Positions 1 through 7,365 of a stretch of DNA of 64,000 nt are shown here, piece by piece. The translations under genes were made by a program, and so were the position numbers. Within the stretch, counting starts at the first letter, position 1. Every line of letters starts with the position of its first letter. Source of the stretch: Pseudooceanicola nanhaiensis DSM 18065 (lineage in GTDB: Bacteria > Pseudomonadota > Alphaproteobacteria > Rhodobacterales > Rhodobacteraceae); contig NZ_JHZF01000001.1 of assembly GCF_000688295.1 (NCBI RefSeq), positions 1 to 64,000 of the forward strand, given 5' to 3'. The notes below the pieces were generated by a model. That model was not told where the DNA came from, made no database searches, and saw only the letters and a list, made by a program, of their open reading frames with translations.

Positions 1-228
1 CAGCAGGATCTGCTGGCGCTCGTAACGGGTGAGGGTCGGGGTGTAGCCCTTCGCGATGGAGAAGGCCTCGCGCACATGTTCCGCGGTCCCGGCGGGGACC
101 GTGCCGATGACCTCGCCGGTATAGGGATATTCCACCGGCACCCGGTCCACCGTGTCGACCTTGCGGCCGGCGATCCGCATCGCCTCGTGCCGCATGGCGA
201 TCGGGGGCCGCGTCACGCGCTTGTCCAT
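1..228 (-). CDS. phnY: Phosphonoacetaldehyde dehydrogenase, N-terminal part (cut by window edge)
   Basis: Only the first 76 codons are in the window; the rest lies beyond base 1. The start ATG at 228 shares its A with the TGA stop of phnA, so the two are translationally coupled. The visible peptide begins [20 protein letters not shown] and contains a [12 protein letters not shown] stretch, typical of the N-terminus of aldehyde dehydrogenases. Family knowledge: PhnY oxidises phosphonoacetaldehyde, the product of PhnW, to phosphonoacetate with NAD+, and PhnA then hydrolyses it. The name rests largely on position next to phnA and phnW, because the catalytic cysteine and glutamate are outside the window. 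Another aldehyde dehydrogenase cannot be fully excluded. Confidence 0.8.
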   Translation of the reverse strand, partial: MDKRVTRPPIAMRHEAMRIAGRKVDTVDRVPVEYPYTGEVIGTVPAGTAEHVREAFSIAKGYTPTLTRYERQQILL

Positions 229-1481
229 CACTGCGCCGCCGCCATGCAGGCATAGCGGAAGGCGTCGAAATTGCGCAGCTCGGGCGCGGACGGCAGATCC
301 GGCATCACCCGGTTGACGATGAAGGGCACCTCCTGCTCGGTCAGCCCGCCGTGGCTCCTGAGCGGCTCGTTCAGCGCGGCGAGGTCATGGCGGTCCTCCG
401 ACGTGCCGATGGTCATGGTCTCGGTCGAGATCATCACGACGTCCCCGATCCGGTCGCCGGGCAGCTCGAACCGTCGGATCGCCTCCTCCTTGTCGACCAC
501 GACCATGATCCCCTCGACCGCTTCCAGCCGCGCGATGATCTCCGCCCGGTCCGCGCCCTCGGGCAGGTAGGCGGTCGCGAAGGAGCCGAGCGCCCCGTGG
601 TGCACCACGTAGGGGTCGGTGATCGGCAGGATCACCCGCGCGGCGGCCTCGCCCAGCCAAAGATCCAGCAGGTCCTGCACGTAGACCACCTTCGGCGAGC
701 CGTCCGCGTTATGCTTGGGCTTCATCCCGTGGTCGGCCGTCACCACGATGGCCGCGCCGAGCGCGTCCAATTCGGTGAGATAGGTGTCGAACATGCGGTA
801 GAAGTCCTGCGCCTCCGGCTGCTCGGGCGCGTATTTGTGCTGCACGTAATCGGTCGTCGTCAGGTACATCACGTCGGGCTGCCATTCCTTCAGGAGCTTC
901 ACGCCGGCGGCGAAGACGAATTCCGACAGATCCGCCGAATAGACCTCGGGCTGCGGCAGCCCGAGCCAGTCCGAGGCCTTCTCCTGCCCGTGCTCCGCCG
1001 CGGTGGAACTGGCCGATCTCTCCGCCGAGAAGCACCTCGCCCGGTCCTCGTCGAACCGCAGCCCGGCGCCCAGAAGCGCCCGCAGCTTGTCCTTCGCCGT
1101 CACGATGGCGACCCGGGCCCCCGCCTCGTAGAACGCCCCGAAGATTGTCGGCGCGCGCAGGAAGCGGACGTCGTTCATCATCACCTCCTCGCCGGTCTCG
1201 GGCTCGTAGAGGTAGTTGCCGCAGATCCCGTGCACCGCCGGCGGCCGGCCCGTGGCAATCGAAAGGTTGTTCGGGTTGGTGAAGGACGGGATCACCGAAT
1301 GGGCCAGCCGGTCGGTCCCGGTCTCGCGGATCCGCTTCAGCGTCGGCATCAGCCCCGCGGCAATCGCCGCATCCAGGTAGGCCGGTTCGCAGCCGTCGAG
1401 GCAGATCGCGATCGCCGGCACCTTGGGCCAGGGGTAATCGCGGCCGTTCACGGTGACGTCGCTGTGCTCGGTGTCTTTCAT
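228..1481 (-). CDS. phnA: Phosphonoacetate hydrolase
   Basis: A 417-residue alkaline-phosphatase-superfamily enzyme that cleaves the C-P bond of phosphonoacetate to acetate and phosphate using two zinc ions. Visible family landmarks are Asp29 in AICLDGCEP, the Thr68 nucleophile in PSFTNPNN, a TADHGM metal motif and a late SHGGL histidine. These match the metal ligands and nucleophile of characterised PhnA. The frame is open 30 codons further upstream, but ATG 1481 is preferred because an AGGA lies 8 bases ahead and the upstream extension is proline-rich and family-atypical. It is the middle gene of phnW-phnA-phnY, 37 bases after phnW. Confidence 0.93.
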   Translation of the reverse strand: MKDTEHSDVTVNGRDYPWPKVPAIAICLDGCEPAYLDAAIAAGLMPTLKRIRETGTDRLAHSVIPSFTNPNNLSIATGRPPAVHGICGNYLYEPETGEEVMMNDVRFLRAPTIFGAFYEAGARVAIVTAKDKLRALLGAGLRFDEDRARCFSAERSASSTAAEHGQEKASDWLGLPQPEVYSADLSEFVFAAGVKLLKEWQPDVMYLTTTDYVQHKYAPEQPEAQDFYRMFDTYLTELDALGAAIVVTADHGMKPKHNADGSPKVVYVQDLLDLWLGEAAARVILPITDPYVVHHGALGSFATAYLPEGADRAEIIARLEAVEGIMVVVDKEEAIRRFELPGDRIGDVVMISTETMTIGTSEDRHDLAALNEPLRSHGGLTEQEVPFIVNRVMPDLPSAPELRNFDAFRYACMAAAQ

Positions 1482-1518
1482 CTCGGGTCCTTTCGGCGGC
1501 ATTGGATCGGGCGGCGGA

Positions 1519-2700
1519 TCAAGCGGCGAGCCTGGCGCGCTCGGCGATGGCGGCATCCGGGGGCGCGGCACTGTCGACGCCCATCTCGGCCAGCGCCTCT
1601 CCGGCGGCGGAGACGACGCGGCGCATGACGTGTTCGTCGAGCTGGCCGATGCAGCCGATGCGGAACGAGTCCACGACCGTCAGCTTGCCCGGATAGATGA
1701 TGAAGCCACGCGCCTTCATCGCGGCGTAGAAGCGCGGGAAGTCGAAATTCGGATCGGCCGGGCAGAAGAAGGTCACTATGATCGGCGACAGCCAGCGGTC
1801 CTTCAGCAGCGTCTCGAAGCCGAGCGCCCGCATCCCCGCGACCATTACGTCGCGGTTCCGGGTGTAGCGCGCGCCCCGCCCGGCGACGCCGCCCTCCGCC
1901 GCATGCAGGCGCAACGCCTCGAGAAACGCGGCGACCACGTGGGTCGGCGGGGTGTAACGCCATTGCCCGGTCTTCTGCATCGCCGCCCACTGGGCATGGA
2001 CGTCAAGCGCCAGCGAATGGCTGTTGCCCTGCGCCGCCTCCAGCGCCTCCGTCCGGGCGATGACGAAGCCGAAGCCCGGCACGCCCTCGATGCATTTGTT
2101 GGCCGAGGAGACCATCGCCTCGTAGCGGATCCTGCTGACGTCGAGCTCCAGCGCCCCGAAGGCGCTCATGCTGTCGACCAGCAGCTTCCGGCCCCGGGCA
2201 TAAACCGCCTCCGAGATCTCGGCGACCGGGTTCAGGATCCCCGACGAGGTCTCGCATTGCACGACGAACACATGCGTGATCTCCGGATCGGCATCGAGCG
2301 CCGCGCCCACCTCGTCCCCGCGCGGCGGCATGTAATCGCCCTTGTCGATCACCGTGTGCGCCCGGCCGAGATAGCGCATCGTCTCGGCGGCGCGCAGCCC
2401 GTAGGCCCCGTTCGCCAGCACCAGCACCTTGCCGTCGCGCGGCACGAAACTGCCCAGCATCGCCTCGACCGCGAAGCTGCCCGAGCCCTGCATCGGCACG
2501 CAGGCGAAGGCCCCCTCCCGGTCCCCCGCCATCGCGACCAGCTGGTCGCAGAGCATCCGGGTCATCGCCCGGAAATCCCCGTCCCAGGACCCCCAGTCCC
2601 GCAGCATGGCCTGCCTGGTGCTGAAGGCGGTGGTGAGCGGGCCGGGTGTCAGAAGATAGGGTTCGCCCATCTCGGGAGCGGGCAGCGCTTGGTCGGACAT
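1519..2700 (-). CDS. phnW: 2-aminoethylphosphonate:pyruvate aminotransferase
   Basis: A 393-residue fold-type I PLP enzyme that transfers the amino group of 2-aminoethylphosphonate to pyruvate, giving phosphonoacetaldehyde and alanine. The N-terminal LLTPGPLTT motif and the PLP-lysine segment SSANKCIEGVPG are typical of PhnW. The neighbouring phnA and phnY support this over related alanine-glyoxylate aminotransferases. Two starts are possible, at 2712 and 2700; ATG 2700 is chosen because GGAG sits 6 bases ahead. It is the first gene of the phn operon and is transcribed away from the LysR regulator at 2821. Confidence 0.93.
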   Translation of the reverse strand: MSDQALPAPEMGEPYLLTPGPLTTAFSTRQAMLRDWGSWDGDFRAMTRMLCDQLVAMAGDREGAFACVPMQGSGSFAVEAMLGSFVPRDGKVLVLANGAYGLRAAETMRYLGRAHTVIDKGDYMPPRGDEVGAALDADPEITHVFVVQCETSSGILNPVAEISEAVYARGRKLLVDSMSAFGALELDVSRIRYEAMVSSANKCIEGVPGFGFVIARTEALEAAQGNSHSLALDVHAQWAAMQKTGQWRYTPPTHVVAAFLEALRLHAAEGGVAGRGARYTRNRDVMVAGMRALGFETLLKDRWLSPIIVTFFCPADPNFDFPRFYAAMKARGFIIYPGKLTVVDSFRIGCIGQLDEHVMRRVVSAAGEALAEMGVDSAAPPDAAIAERARLAA

Positions 2701-2753
2701 CGGGAACTCCATCGGGGCCTGTCCCCATGTCCCACGTCACGCGGCAATCCGTA

Positions 2754-2784
2754 AAATCGTTAATCTAGATGCTTCCAACGATTT
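2754..2784. promoter_or_regulatory. Inverted repeat, candidate LysR operator of the phn operon
   Basis: AAATCGTT (2754-2761) and AACGATTT (2777-2784) form a perfect 8-bp inverted repeat separated by 15 bases. It lies in the 120-base space between phnW and the divergent LysR gene. LysR-type regulators usually bind such dyads near the divergent promoter. Binding by this regulator is inferred. Confidence 0.5.
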
Positions 2785-2820
2785 CACTTATACGTGGCGC
2801 GACCCGCCGAAAGGACCACC

Positions 2821-3690
2821 ATGCGCTACGTCCAGCTGCGCGCCTTCCACCACGTCGCGATCTGCGGCGGCTTCTCCCGCGCTGCAGAAGAGCTGCTGCT
2901 GACCCAGCCCGCCATCTCGGACCAGGTCCGCAAGCTCGAGGAAGACTACGACGTCCTTCTCTTCAACCGCCACAAGCGGCAGGTGCGCCTGACCCCCGAG
3001 GGCGAAGCGCTTCTCGCGATCACCCGGCGCCTGTTCGACAGCGAGGATCAGGCCCGCCAGCTCCTGTCCGAGACCCGAACGCTGCGGGCGGGGCGGTTGC
3101 GCATCATGGCCGACAGCCCGCTTCACCTGATCGCCATCCTCGCGCGGTTCCGCGACCGCTATCCCGGCGTCGCGATCGAGATCGGCGCGGGCAACAGCGC
3201 CGAGGTGATCGAGAGCCTCTACAGCTACCGCGCCGACATCGGCGTCATCGGCGAGGTGCCCGCCTCGCGCGACTTCACGACGCTCCTGCTGAACGCCACC
3301 CCGATCTCGGCCTTCGTCGCGAAGACGCACCCGCTCGCCACCCGCGCGGTGATCCGCTTCGCCGAGCTGGAGACGGTCCCGCTGGTGCTGCGCGAACGCG
3401 GCTCGAAGACCCGCATGAAGCTCGAACAGGCGGCCGAGGCGGCGGGCGTCGCGCTCTCACCGGCCATCGTCGCCGAGGGGCGCGAGGCGGTGCGCGAGAT
3501 CGTGGCCTCGGGCGCCGGGGTCGGCTTCGTCTCGGCGGCCGAGTTCGGCGAGGACACGCGGCTGGTGCGCATCCCGCTCGAGGACGAGGCGGGCATGGTG
3601 ATGGAAGAGGCGCTGATCTGCCTGCGCGAACGCCGCAGGGGGGCGCTTGTCAGCGCCTTCCTCGCCGTGGCCGGGGAGGCCACCGGCTGA
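2821..3690 (+). CDS. LysR-family transcriptional regulator, likely of the phn genes
   Basis: A 289-residue LysR-type regulator. Residues 1-60 form the winged helix-turn-helix (FHHVAICGGFSRAAEELLLT, then QPAISDQVRKLE), followed by a periplasmic-binding-like effector domain with the usual LRIMADSPLHLI start. The frame is open to 2794, but ATG 2821 has an AGGA 8 bases upstream and matches the normal N-terminus of the family. It is divergent from phnW with a dyad in between, so control of phnWAY by a phosphonate-pathway intermediate is likely. The effector cannot be read from the sequence. Confidence 0.85.
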   Translation: MRYVQLRAFHHVAICGGFSRAAEELLLTQPAISDQVRKLEEDYDVLLFNRHKRQVRLTPEGEALLAITRRLFDSEDQARQLLSETRTLRAGRLRIMADSPLHLIAILARFRDRYPGVAIEIGAGNSAEVIESLYSYRADIGVIGEVPASRDFTTLLLNATPISAFVAKTHPLATRAVIRFAELETVPLVLRERGSKTRMKLEQAAEAAGVALSPAIVAEGREAVREIVASGAGVGFVSAAEFGEDTRLVRIPLEDEAGMVMEEALICLRERRRGALVSAFLAVAGEATG

Positions 3691-3727
3691 CGGCCCGGCG
3701 CCCCCGGCGGGCACCGGACGCGCCCGG

Positions 3728-4822
3728 TCAGATCTTGTCGAAAACCTCGGTCTGAAGCGCCTTGATATAGGCCTCCTTGGACCCCTCGGCATCCGCCACG
3801 ATCCCGGTCCACTTGTCGACCAGCCCGAGGAAGGTGGTCACGATGGCCTCGGCATCCTCGATCCCGTCGGCCTGCCCCTTCTCGATGGTCAGGGCGACCG
3901 TCGCCTCCTGCTGCTCGGCCCAGGCGTCGACGAACGCCTGCCCCGGGTCGACGACCTTGCCGCCGTTCTCCTCGAAGGCCTTGATCGCCGCCTCGTCGTC
4001 GGCCTCGTAGGCCCAGACGATGTCGCCGATGTTCTGCGCCATGTTGCCCTTGAAGGCCTGCTGCTGCCCGGGGCTCAACGCGTCCCAGACATCGCGGTTG
4101 ATGGTCCAGTTCATCACCCCGAAATAGGATCCGAGCGGCACGGTCATCACCTCTGCCGCCACGTCCTTGAGGTTGTAGGTGTCGAGCCAGGCGCGCGAGC
4201 CGACGGCACAATCGAGCTGCCCGCGGTTCAGCGCCTCGTACATCTCGGCGGTGGTGATCGACACCGGCGTCATCCCGATCGCCTGCACCAGCGGCCCCAG
4301 CCCCGAGGGCGCCATGATCTTGCGCGCCTGAAGCCCGGCCAGATCGCCCGCCTCCTGGCGGCAGATGATGTGGACCGGAGAGATCGCGGACCACGAAAGA
4401 CCCACCACGTTGTTCGCCGCGCGCTCTTCCTCGCAGGCGGGACAGTTCAGCAGCTGCATCTCGTTCATCGCGCCCGCCATCACCCGGTGATCGCCGCCGA
4501 TCGCCATCATCGACGAGATCATCGCCGAGACGGGCAGCGAGGACTTCACGTAGATGTCGACCACCGAGGCGCTGTCCAGCACGCTGTTCGAGACGTTGCC
4601 GAGCAGCTCCTTCGGCCCGCCCATGGCACCGCCGGTGAAGGGCTCGAAGGTGATCTCGCCGTTCGAATCCGCCTCGATCCGCTCCATCGTGGGGAAGATG
4701 CCCAGCCGGTTGGTCGTATGCGTGGGCGAGGTGTAGGAGCCGTAGGTCAGCTCGATCGCCCGCGCCGGCAGGGCGGACAGGCACAGGGTGGCGGCAACCG
4801 CCGCCGTGGCAATGGTCTTCAT
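3728..4822 (-). CDS. TRAP transporter solute-binding protein (DctP family), orphan
   Basis: A 364-residue periplasmic protein with a Sec signal peptide (MKTIATAAVAATLCLSALPARA) and the DctP fold. The strong Shine-Dalgarno GGAGGAG just before ATG 4822 fixes the start. No small (DctQ) or large (DctM) membrane subunit is adjacent, unlike the three complete TRAP systems elsewhere in the window, so it must use membrane subunits encoded elsewhere or have another role. It lies on the same strand as the P450 gene, 80 bases downstream of it, with a stem-loop between. Two cysteines in a CPACEEE segment are unusual for this family and might form a disulfide. Substrate unknown. Confidence 0.85.
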   Translation of the reverse strand: MKTIATAAVAATLCLSALPARAIELTYGSYTSPTHTTNRLGIFPTMERIEADSNGEITFEPFTGGAMGGPKELLGNVSNSVLDSASVVDIYVKSSLPVSAMISSMMAIGGDHRVMAGAMNEMQLLNCPACEEERAANNVVGLSWSAISPVHIICRQEAGDLAGLQARKIMAPSGLGPLVQAIGMTPVSITTAEMYEALNRGQLDCAVGSRAWLDTYNLKDVAAEVMTVPLGSYFGVMNWTINRDVWDALSPGQQQAFKGNMAQNIGDIVWAYEADDEAAIKAFEENGGKVVDPGQAFVDAWAEQQEATVALTIEKGQADGIEDAEAIVTTFLGLVDKWTGIVADAEGSKEAYIKALQTEVFDKI

Positions 4823-4867
4823 GGTCTCCTCCGCGTTGACAGGGCCCTTCCGGACCCCGGAAAGGCG

Positions 4868-4897
4868 GCGGGCCGCGGCTCCTCCTCCGCGGCCCGC
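4868..4897 (-). terminator. GC-rich stem-loop after the P450 gene
   Basis: Perfect 11-bp stem (4868-4878 with 4887-4897) and an 8-base loop, between the P450 stop and the dctP start on the minus strand. Only a short TTT follows, so it may be a weak terminator or an mRNA-stabilising element. Confidence 0.45.
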
Positions 4898-4902
4898 GCC
4901 GG

Positions 4903-6180
4903 TCACAGCCTTCCGGGAATCACCACCGGAAGGGTCTCGTAGCCCTTCACGAAGCACGAGAAGGTGCGCTCGGGCTCTCCGACCACCTCGATCCGGGGGA
5001 AGCGCTGCAGCATCTCCTCCCAGAGGATGCGCAGCTGCAGCTCGGCCAGCCGGTTGCCCACGCAGCGGTGGATGCCGAAGCCGAAGCTGACATGGTTGCG
5101 CACGTTGGGGCGGTCGATGACATAGGCGTCCGGATCCTCGAAATGGTCGGTATCGCGGTTGCCCGAGACATACCACATCACCACCCAGTCGCCTTTCCGG
5201 ATGGTCCTGCCGTGCATCTCGACATCGCGCGTCGCGACCCGGGCCATGTGCGCCAGGGGCGTCTGCCAGCGGATCGTCTCGGACACCATCGAGGGGATGA
5301 GCGCCGGGTTCGCGCGCAGCTTCTCGAACTGGTCGGGGTTCTTGTGCAGCGCGTAGACCGACCCCGAAAGCGTGTTCCGCGTCGTGTCGTTCCCGCCGAT
5401 CACCAGCAGCGTCACGTTGCCGTGGAATTCCGCCTGGTCCATGTGCCGGGTCGCCGGATTGTTGGCCAGCATCGACACCAGGTCGAAGCCCGGCTCGGCC
5501 GAGTTCACCCGCTGGTTCCAGAGCCCGGTGAAGGCGTCGAAGCACCTGTTGGTCTCTTCCAGCTTCTGGTCCCAGCTCGTCACCGGCCCGTGGCCCGGCA
5601 CGTTGGTGAAGATGTCGGACCAATAGGTCAGCATCCGCCGGTCCTCGAACGGGAAATCGAACAGCGTCGCCAGCGTCATCGACACGAATTCCTTCGACAC
5701 CCGGTCGACCCAGTCGAATTCCTCGCCGATCGGCAGGCTCTCGAGCAGCTCGACCGCGCGCTCCCGCAGGATCGGCTCCAGCCGCTTCAGGTTCGGCGGC
5801 GCGACCGCCGGGCTCACCGCCTTGCGCTGCACGTCGTGCTCGGGCGGGTCCATCGCGATGAAGCTGTTCTTCGACTTCCGCCGGTTCTGCGCGAAGTCCA
5901 GGCTCTCGGGCGTCTGCAGCGTGATGCCCTCGGCGCTCGAGAACGTCCGGAAATCGCTGTCCACCGCCATGATGTCCTTGTAGCGGCTGATCGACCAGTG
6001 CGGGATGAAATCGCCCGTGTCGCACCAGTGGACCGGGTCCTCGGCCCTGAGCCGTTCGAACCACGGCCACATCGTGTCGGTGGCGAATCGCTCCCGCACC
6101 GCCACGTTCAGGTTGTCGAGCGGCGCCGCCGCCGCCTCGGCGCGTGCGCGCTCCATGTCCGGATCGAGAAGATCTTTCAC
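4903..6180 (-). CDS. Cytochrome P450, CYP153-like (alkane/fatty-acid terminal hydroxylase type)
   Basis: A 425-residue soluble bacterial P450. Visible motifs are the I-helix GGNDTTRN, the K-helix ETIRW (ExxR) and the haem-cysteine loop FGFGIHRCVG. The text after the cysteine, GNRLAELQLRILWEEML, and the C-terminal FVKGYETLPV segment follow the pattern I recall for the CYP153 family, as does the MDPPEHDVQRKAVSPAVAPP region. CYP153 enzymes hydroxylate terminal positions of medium-chain alkanes and fatty acids using a ferredoxin and a reductase. GTG 6180 is chosen as start because GGGAGGGAG lies just ahead. It is divergent from a ferredoxin gene and shares a promoter region with two identical palindromes. 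No ferredoxin reductase is present here. Confidence 0.88.
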   Translation of the reverse strand: MKDLLDPDMERARAEAAAAPLDNLNVAVRERFATDTMWPWFERLRAEDPVHWCDTGDFIPHWSISRYKDIMAVDSDFRTFSSAEGITLQTPESLDFAQNRRKSKNSFIAMDPPEHDVQRKAVSPAVAPPNLKRLEPILRERAVELLESLPIGEEFDWVDRVSKEFVSMTLATLFDFPFEDRRMLTYWSDIFTNVPGHGPVTSWDQKLEETNRCFDAFTGLWNQRVNSAEPGFDLVSMLANNPATRHMDQAEFHGNVTLLVIGGNDTTRNTLSGSVYALHKNPDQFEKLRANPALIPSMVSETIRWQTPLAHMARVATRDVEMHGRTIRKGDWVVMWYVSGNRDTDHFEDPDAYVIDRPNVRNHVSFGFGIHRCVGNRLAELQLRILWEEMLQRFPRIEVVGEPERTFSCFVKGYETLPVVIPGRL

Positions 6181-6224
6181 GTCGCTCCCTCCCTGAGCTT
6201 CGGTCAGGATCCCAGCAGAGGCGG

Positions 6225-6286
6225 CCGAACAGCGTTCGGCAAGCTTTCTCGCCCGGCGCAAAGAAAAGGTTCCCGAACAGCGTTCG
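6225..6286. promoter_or_regulatory. Two tandem palindromes, candidate TetR operators
   Basis: CCGAACAGCGTTCGG (6225-6239) is a perfect dyad with 6-bp arms. CGAACAGCGTTCG recurs at 6274-6286. The centres are 48 bases apart and both lie between the divergent P450 and ferredoxin starts. Short dyads like this are typical TetR sites, and a TetR gene follows the ferredoxin. Confidence 0.7.
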
Positions 6287-6324
6287 ACCCCCTTCCCTGC
6301 TTGCCGGAAAGAGGAGGAGAGCCC

Positions 6325-6645
6325 ATGCCCAGCATCATCTACATCACCGCCCAGGGCGACCGGCACGAGGTCGACGTGGCCGAGGGCACGAGCGTCATGC
6401 AGGGCGCGGTGCAGAACGCCATCCCCGGGATCGACGGCGATTGCGGCGGCTCCTGCGCCTGCGCCACCTGCCATGTCCAGGTGCCCGACGCCTGGCTGGC
6501 CCGGCTCGACCCGCAGTCCGACATGGAGCGCGCGATGCTCGAATTCGCCGACAGCGTGACCGACAATTCCCGCCTCGGCTGCCAGATCTCGGTGGGCCCG
6601 GGCCTGAGCGGGATCACCGTCCATCTACCTGAAAGCCAGCACTGA
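6325..6645 (+). CDS. 2Fe-2S ferredoxin, putidaredoxin/adrenodoxin type
   Basis: A 106-residue electron carrier. The cluster cysteines lie in DCGGSCACATCHV and, near the C-terminus, RLGCQ, the standard arrangement for vertebrate-type ferredoxins that serve P450s. A GAGGAGGAG ribosome site sits just before ATG 6325. It is divergent from the CYP153-like gene and most likely its redox partner, delivering electrons from an NAD(P)H-dependent reductase encoded elsewhere. It lies 72 bases upstream of a TetR regulator on the same strand, so the two may be co-transcribed. Confidence 0.9.
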   Translation: MPSIIYITAQGDRHEVDVAEGTSVMQGAVQNAIPGIDGDCGGSCACATCHVQVPDAWLARLDPQSDMERAMLEFADSVTDNSRLGCQISVGPGLSGITVHLPESQH

Positions 6646-6717
6646 GCGTTTGCGCAGCACCCGATCCGCTCTAGTCTCTCCGGCAGGAGGAGGCCGGACC
6701 GCCGGTGGAGGAGCCGC

Positions 6718-7362
6718 GTGCGGTCGGGCCCGTTTCAGGGACGGCACCGCATGAAAGACGGCCCGCGCGCGCGACCGGAGGCAGGACTGGCCAGCGACAT
6801 CGGAATCGGCAGCGTCCGGTCCCGCATCCTCGCCGCGGCGGGCGACCTGCTCGAGGAAACCGGGACCGACGATTTCTCGCTCCGCTGCCTCGCCGCGCGG
6901 GCGGACATCGGGCTGGCCACGATCTATTCGCATTTCGAGAACAAGGAGGCGCTGCTGCTCCGGCTCGCCTTGCGCGGCTTTGCCGAGCTGCGCGGCGACC
7001 TGCTGCAGGCCCGGGCGCGCGAAGACATCGCCACCGGCCCGATGCGGCGCACCGCGCGCGCCTATCTCAGCTTCGCGGCCGACCGCGGCGCGCTATTCGC
7101 GCTGATGTTCGACACGCGCCTGATGTCGCGTCACGCGGATCTCCGGGCGGCCGAGCAGGAGGCCTTCGCGGTCTATCTCGAATCTGTCACCGCCGACGCG
7201 CGCCTACCCGAGGGCACCCGCGCCGATTGCGCCGTCGCGGTCTGGGCGCTTGGCCGCGGCATGACGGCGATGCGCGCCTCGCAGCCCGACGGCAAGCTCC
7301 CGCAGGACACCGACGAAAGCCTCGCCCGCGGCATCGCCTGGATGCTGGATCGCCCGGGTTAG
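6718..7362 (+). CDS. TetR-family regulator of the P450/ferredoxin locus
   Basis: A 214-residue TetR-type repressor. The helix-turn-helix is seen in SLRCLAARADIGLATIYSHF followed by ENKEALLL; the C-terminal half is a divergent ligand-binding domain. GTG 6718 is taken as start because GGAGGAG is 4 bases ahead; ATG 6751 is an alternative that would remove an 11-residue tail. It lies downstream of the ferredoxin and is the obvious candidate to bind the two palindromes at 6225-6286. A hydrophobic P450 substrate or product may be the inducer, but this is inference. Confidence 0.85.
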   Translation: MRSGPFQGRHRMKDGPRARPEAGLASDIGIGSVRSRILAAAGDLLEETGTDDFSLRCLAARADIGLATIYSHFENKEALLLRLALRGFAELRGDLLQARAREDIATGPMRRTARAYLSFAADRGALFALMFDTRLMSRHADLRAAEQEAFAVYLESVTADARLPEGTRADCAVAVWALGRGMTAMRASQPDGKLPQDTDESLARGIAWMLDRPG

Positions 7363-7365
7363 AGC

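Noticed and set aside
6225-6286. LexA (SOS) boxes
   Set aside because: Alphaproteobacterial LexA sites are GTTC-N7-GTTC direct repeats. Here the arms are inverted with a 3-base spacer, which fits a TetR dyad, and a TetR gene is adjacent.
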